Shown here: positions 63,125 to 64,000 of the stretch, in pieces
How positions within the stretch are numbered: position 1 is the first letter of the stretch
Layout of the letters: the number at the start of each line of letters is the position of its first letter
Source of the DNA: Branchiostoma floridae
Taxonomy: Eukaryota > Chordata > Leptocardii > Amphioxiformes > Branchiostomatidae
Direction of reading: 5' to 3'
DNA: 64,000 nt
Assembly: GCF_000003815.2 (NCBI RefSeq)
Contig: NC_049987.1
Span: 13,081,434 to 13,145,433 of the forward strand
Translations under genes and position numbers: made by a program
Notes under the pieces: model-generated
Seen by the model: the letters and a program-made list of their open reading frames with translations, nothing else
The model's database searches: none
Told to the model about the DNA's origin: nothing

Positions 63125-64000
63125 CTGATAAGCTCAGGCCAGGTACAAAACACACACTTTTTAAGTGGGGCCATAAAGTTAAGTGCACTTCTTGACCTTT
63201 TAACCTTTGACAAGTTAATGAAATTAATGGCCTTTCAACCGTCCATCTGATGTACAGGATATGTTAAGTACTGACGACATGGACAGCTTTTCTGTGCCTG
63301 TGTCAAAAGCCAAAAATGAGAACGCTTCCAAGGGTCTTCTTTTCCACAACAATCTGTATCCAACCAAAATGCTTTATTTGTAAAGGAAGCAGTGAATATT
63401 TCAAGTCCATATCCTTATAATCGAAAGTTGTCATTATATCATAAAGACATATTGCTGTTTGGCAAATCAAAGATTTGATAAATCAACTTATACACCTCAG
63501 AATGGACCCTTGTATTATATAACTACTTAACGTGTCTGCATGAATGCACTTGTCCTGTTTCTAGTTTGTTTGCAGTAATCCTATCTTCACTCTCATTTCC
63601 TGTTCTAATCTGATCCACTTGACACTGAAGTATTGATGTTGAAGGTAATAGAGTCAGGGTTTAGGATTATACTTGCAAGAAACCTGTGATATTGCTAAAA
63701 ATCTCAAATAAACTGAAAAATGTTAACATCCCATATTTACAAACTCTACCATCCTCTTTCCATAGTTGGGGCATATGGTAGTCGCATTTCACCATCTTAT
63801 ACTTTTTTTCACCCACAATGTCAACTTCATTAACTTAATCAGTTTCCAATTCAAAGAACTTTATCATGATTATGCAAACTCCTTTGACAATTATACTGTG
63901 GCAATTTTCTAAATAAGGAAAGAAGAAAAAGCAGTTTAACAAAACGTACAACACTTGAATTCTTTTGCAAGTAAAAGGGTACACAAGCCAGAACTCATCA

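Larger units (their letters stand above)
60650..64000. other. RhoGEF upstream intron(s)
   Basis: This region lies upstream of the first DH exon. Candidate exons are at 61647-61691 and 62998-63124, and an inverted repeat is at 61425-61498. No known domain that usually precedes DH domains was recognised, so the N-terminal part must lie largely beyond 64 kb. Confidence 0.5.

Noticed and set aside
1-64000. Search by eye for tRNA genes, rRNA, CRISPR arrays, viral or long retrotransposon frames
   Set aside because: No cloverleaf with a GTTCGANNC arm, no regularly spaced repeat-spacer array and no reverse transcriptase or integrase motif was seen.

Overview
The window is eukaryotic, non-repetitive-to-moderately repetitive DNA with very low coding density. 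No frame is open for more than about 155 codons. Short exons are separated by introns of up to 27 kb, and many short inverted-repeat DNA transposons (MITEs) lie between them. The gene type, the MITE mix and short dispersed motifs fit a marine invertebrate deuterostome; a cephalochordate (Branchiostoma, amphioxus) is the best guess. This is inference from style and not proof. Two runs of exactly 100 N mark scaffold gaps.

The one gene supported firmly lies on the minus strand and runs through nearly the whole window. Six exons (60547-60649, 45613-45703, 18239-18284, 6521-6590, 4587-4689, 287-397) have AG acceptors and GT donors. Their reading phases join without a break into about 174 residues. 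Together they form an almost complete DH (Dbl-homology, RhoGEF) domain, from conserved region 1 (TERNY) to conserved region 3 (LLLLPVQRVPQY). The gene is therefore a Dbl-family activator of Rho GTPases. The parts before the DH domain (N-terminus) and after it (probably a PH domain) lie outside the window or were not recognised. Weaker candidates are a 57-bp in-frame cassette exon (31504-31560) and two possible internal first exons (39817-39846 and 58084-58194). All three are in phase 0 and could only be spliced to downstream phase-0 acceptors, so they would give products without the first DH helix.

The introns hold the rest. Clear inverted-repeat elements are at 4400-4462, 22495-22706, 27326-27482 (9-bp target duplication), 28654-28855 and 56266-57517 (one family, each flanked by a perfect 6-bp duplication), 47979-48063, 49972-50580, 52751-53254, 58559-59214 (a 650-bp foldback bounded by TTAA) and 61425-61498. 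A broken Myb/SANT-like trihelix ORF is at 46586-46950, and two overlapping unknown ORFs are at 59348-59817. A degenerate array at 53.8-54.5 kb repeats an octamer-like ATGCAAAT followed by AGGTCA. CpG-rich stretches near 9.4-10.1, 51.3-51.95 and 57.5-58.3 kb may be internal promoters. No tRNA, rRNA or CRISPR array was seen.
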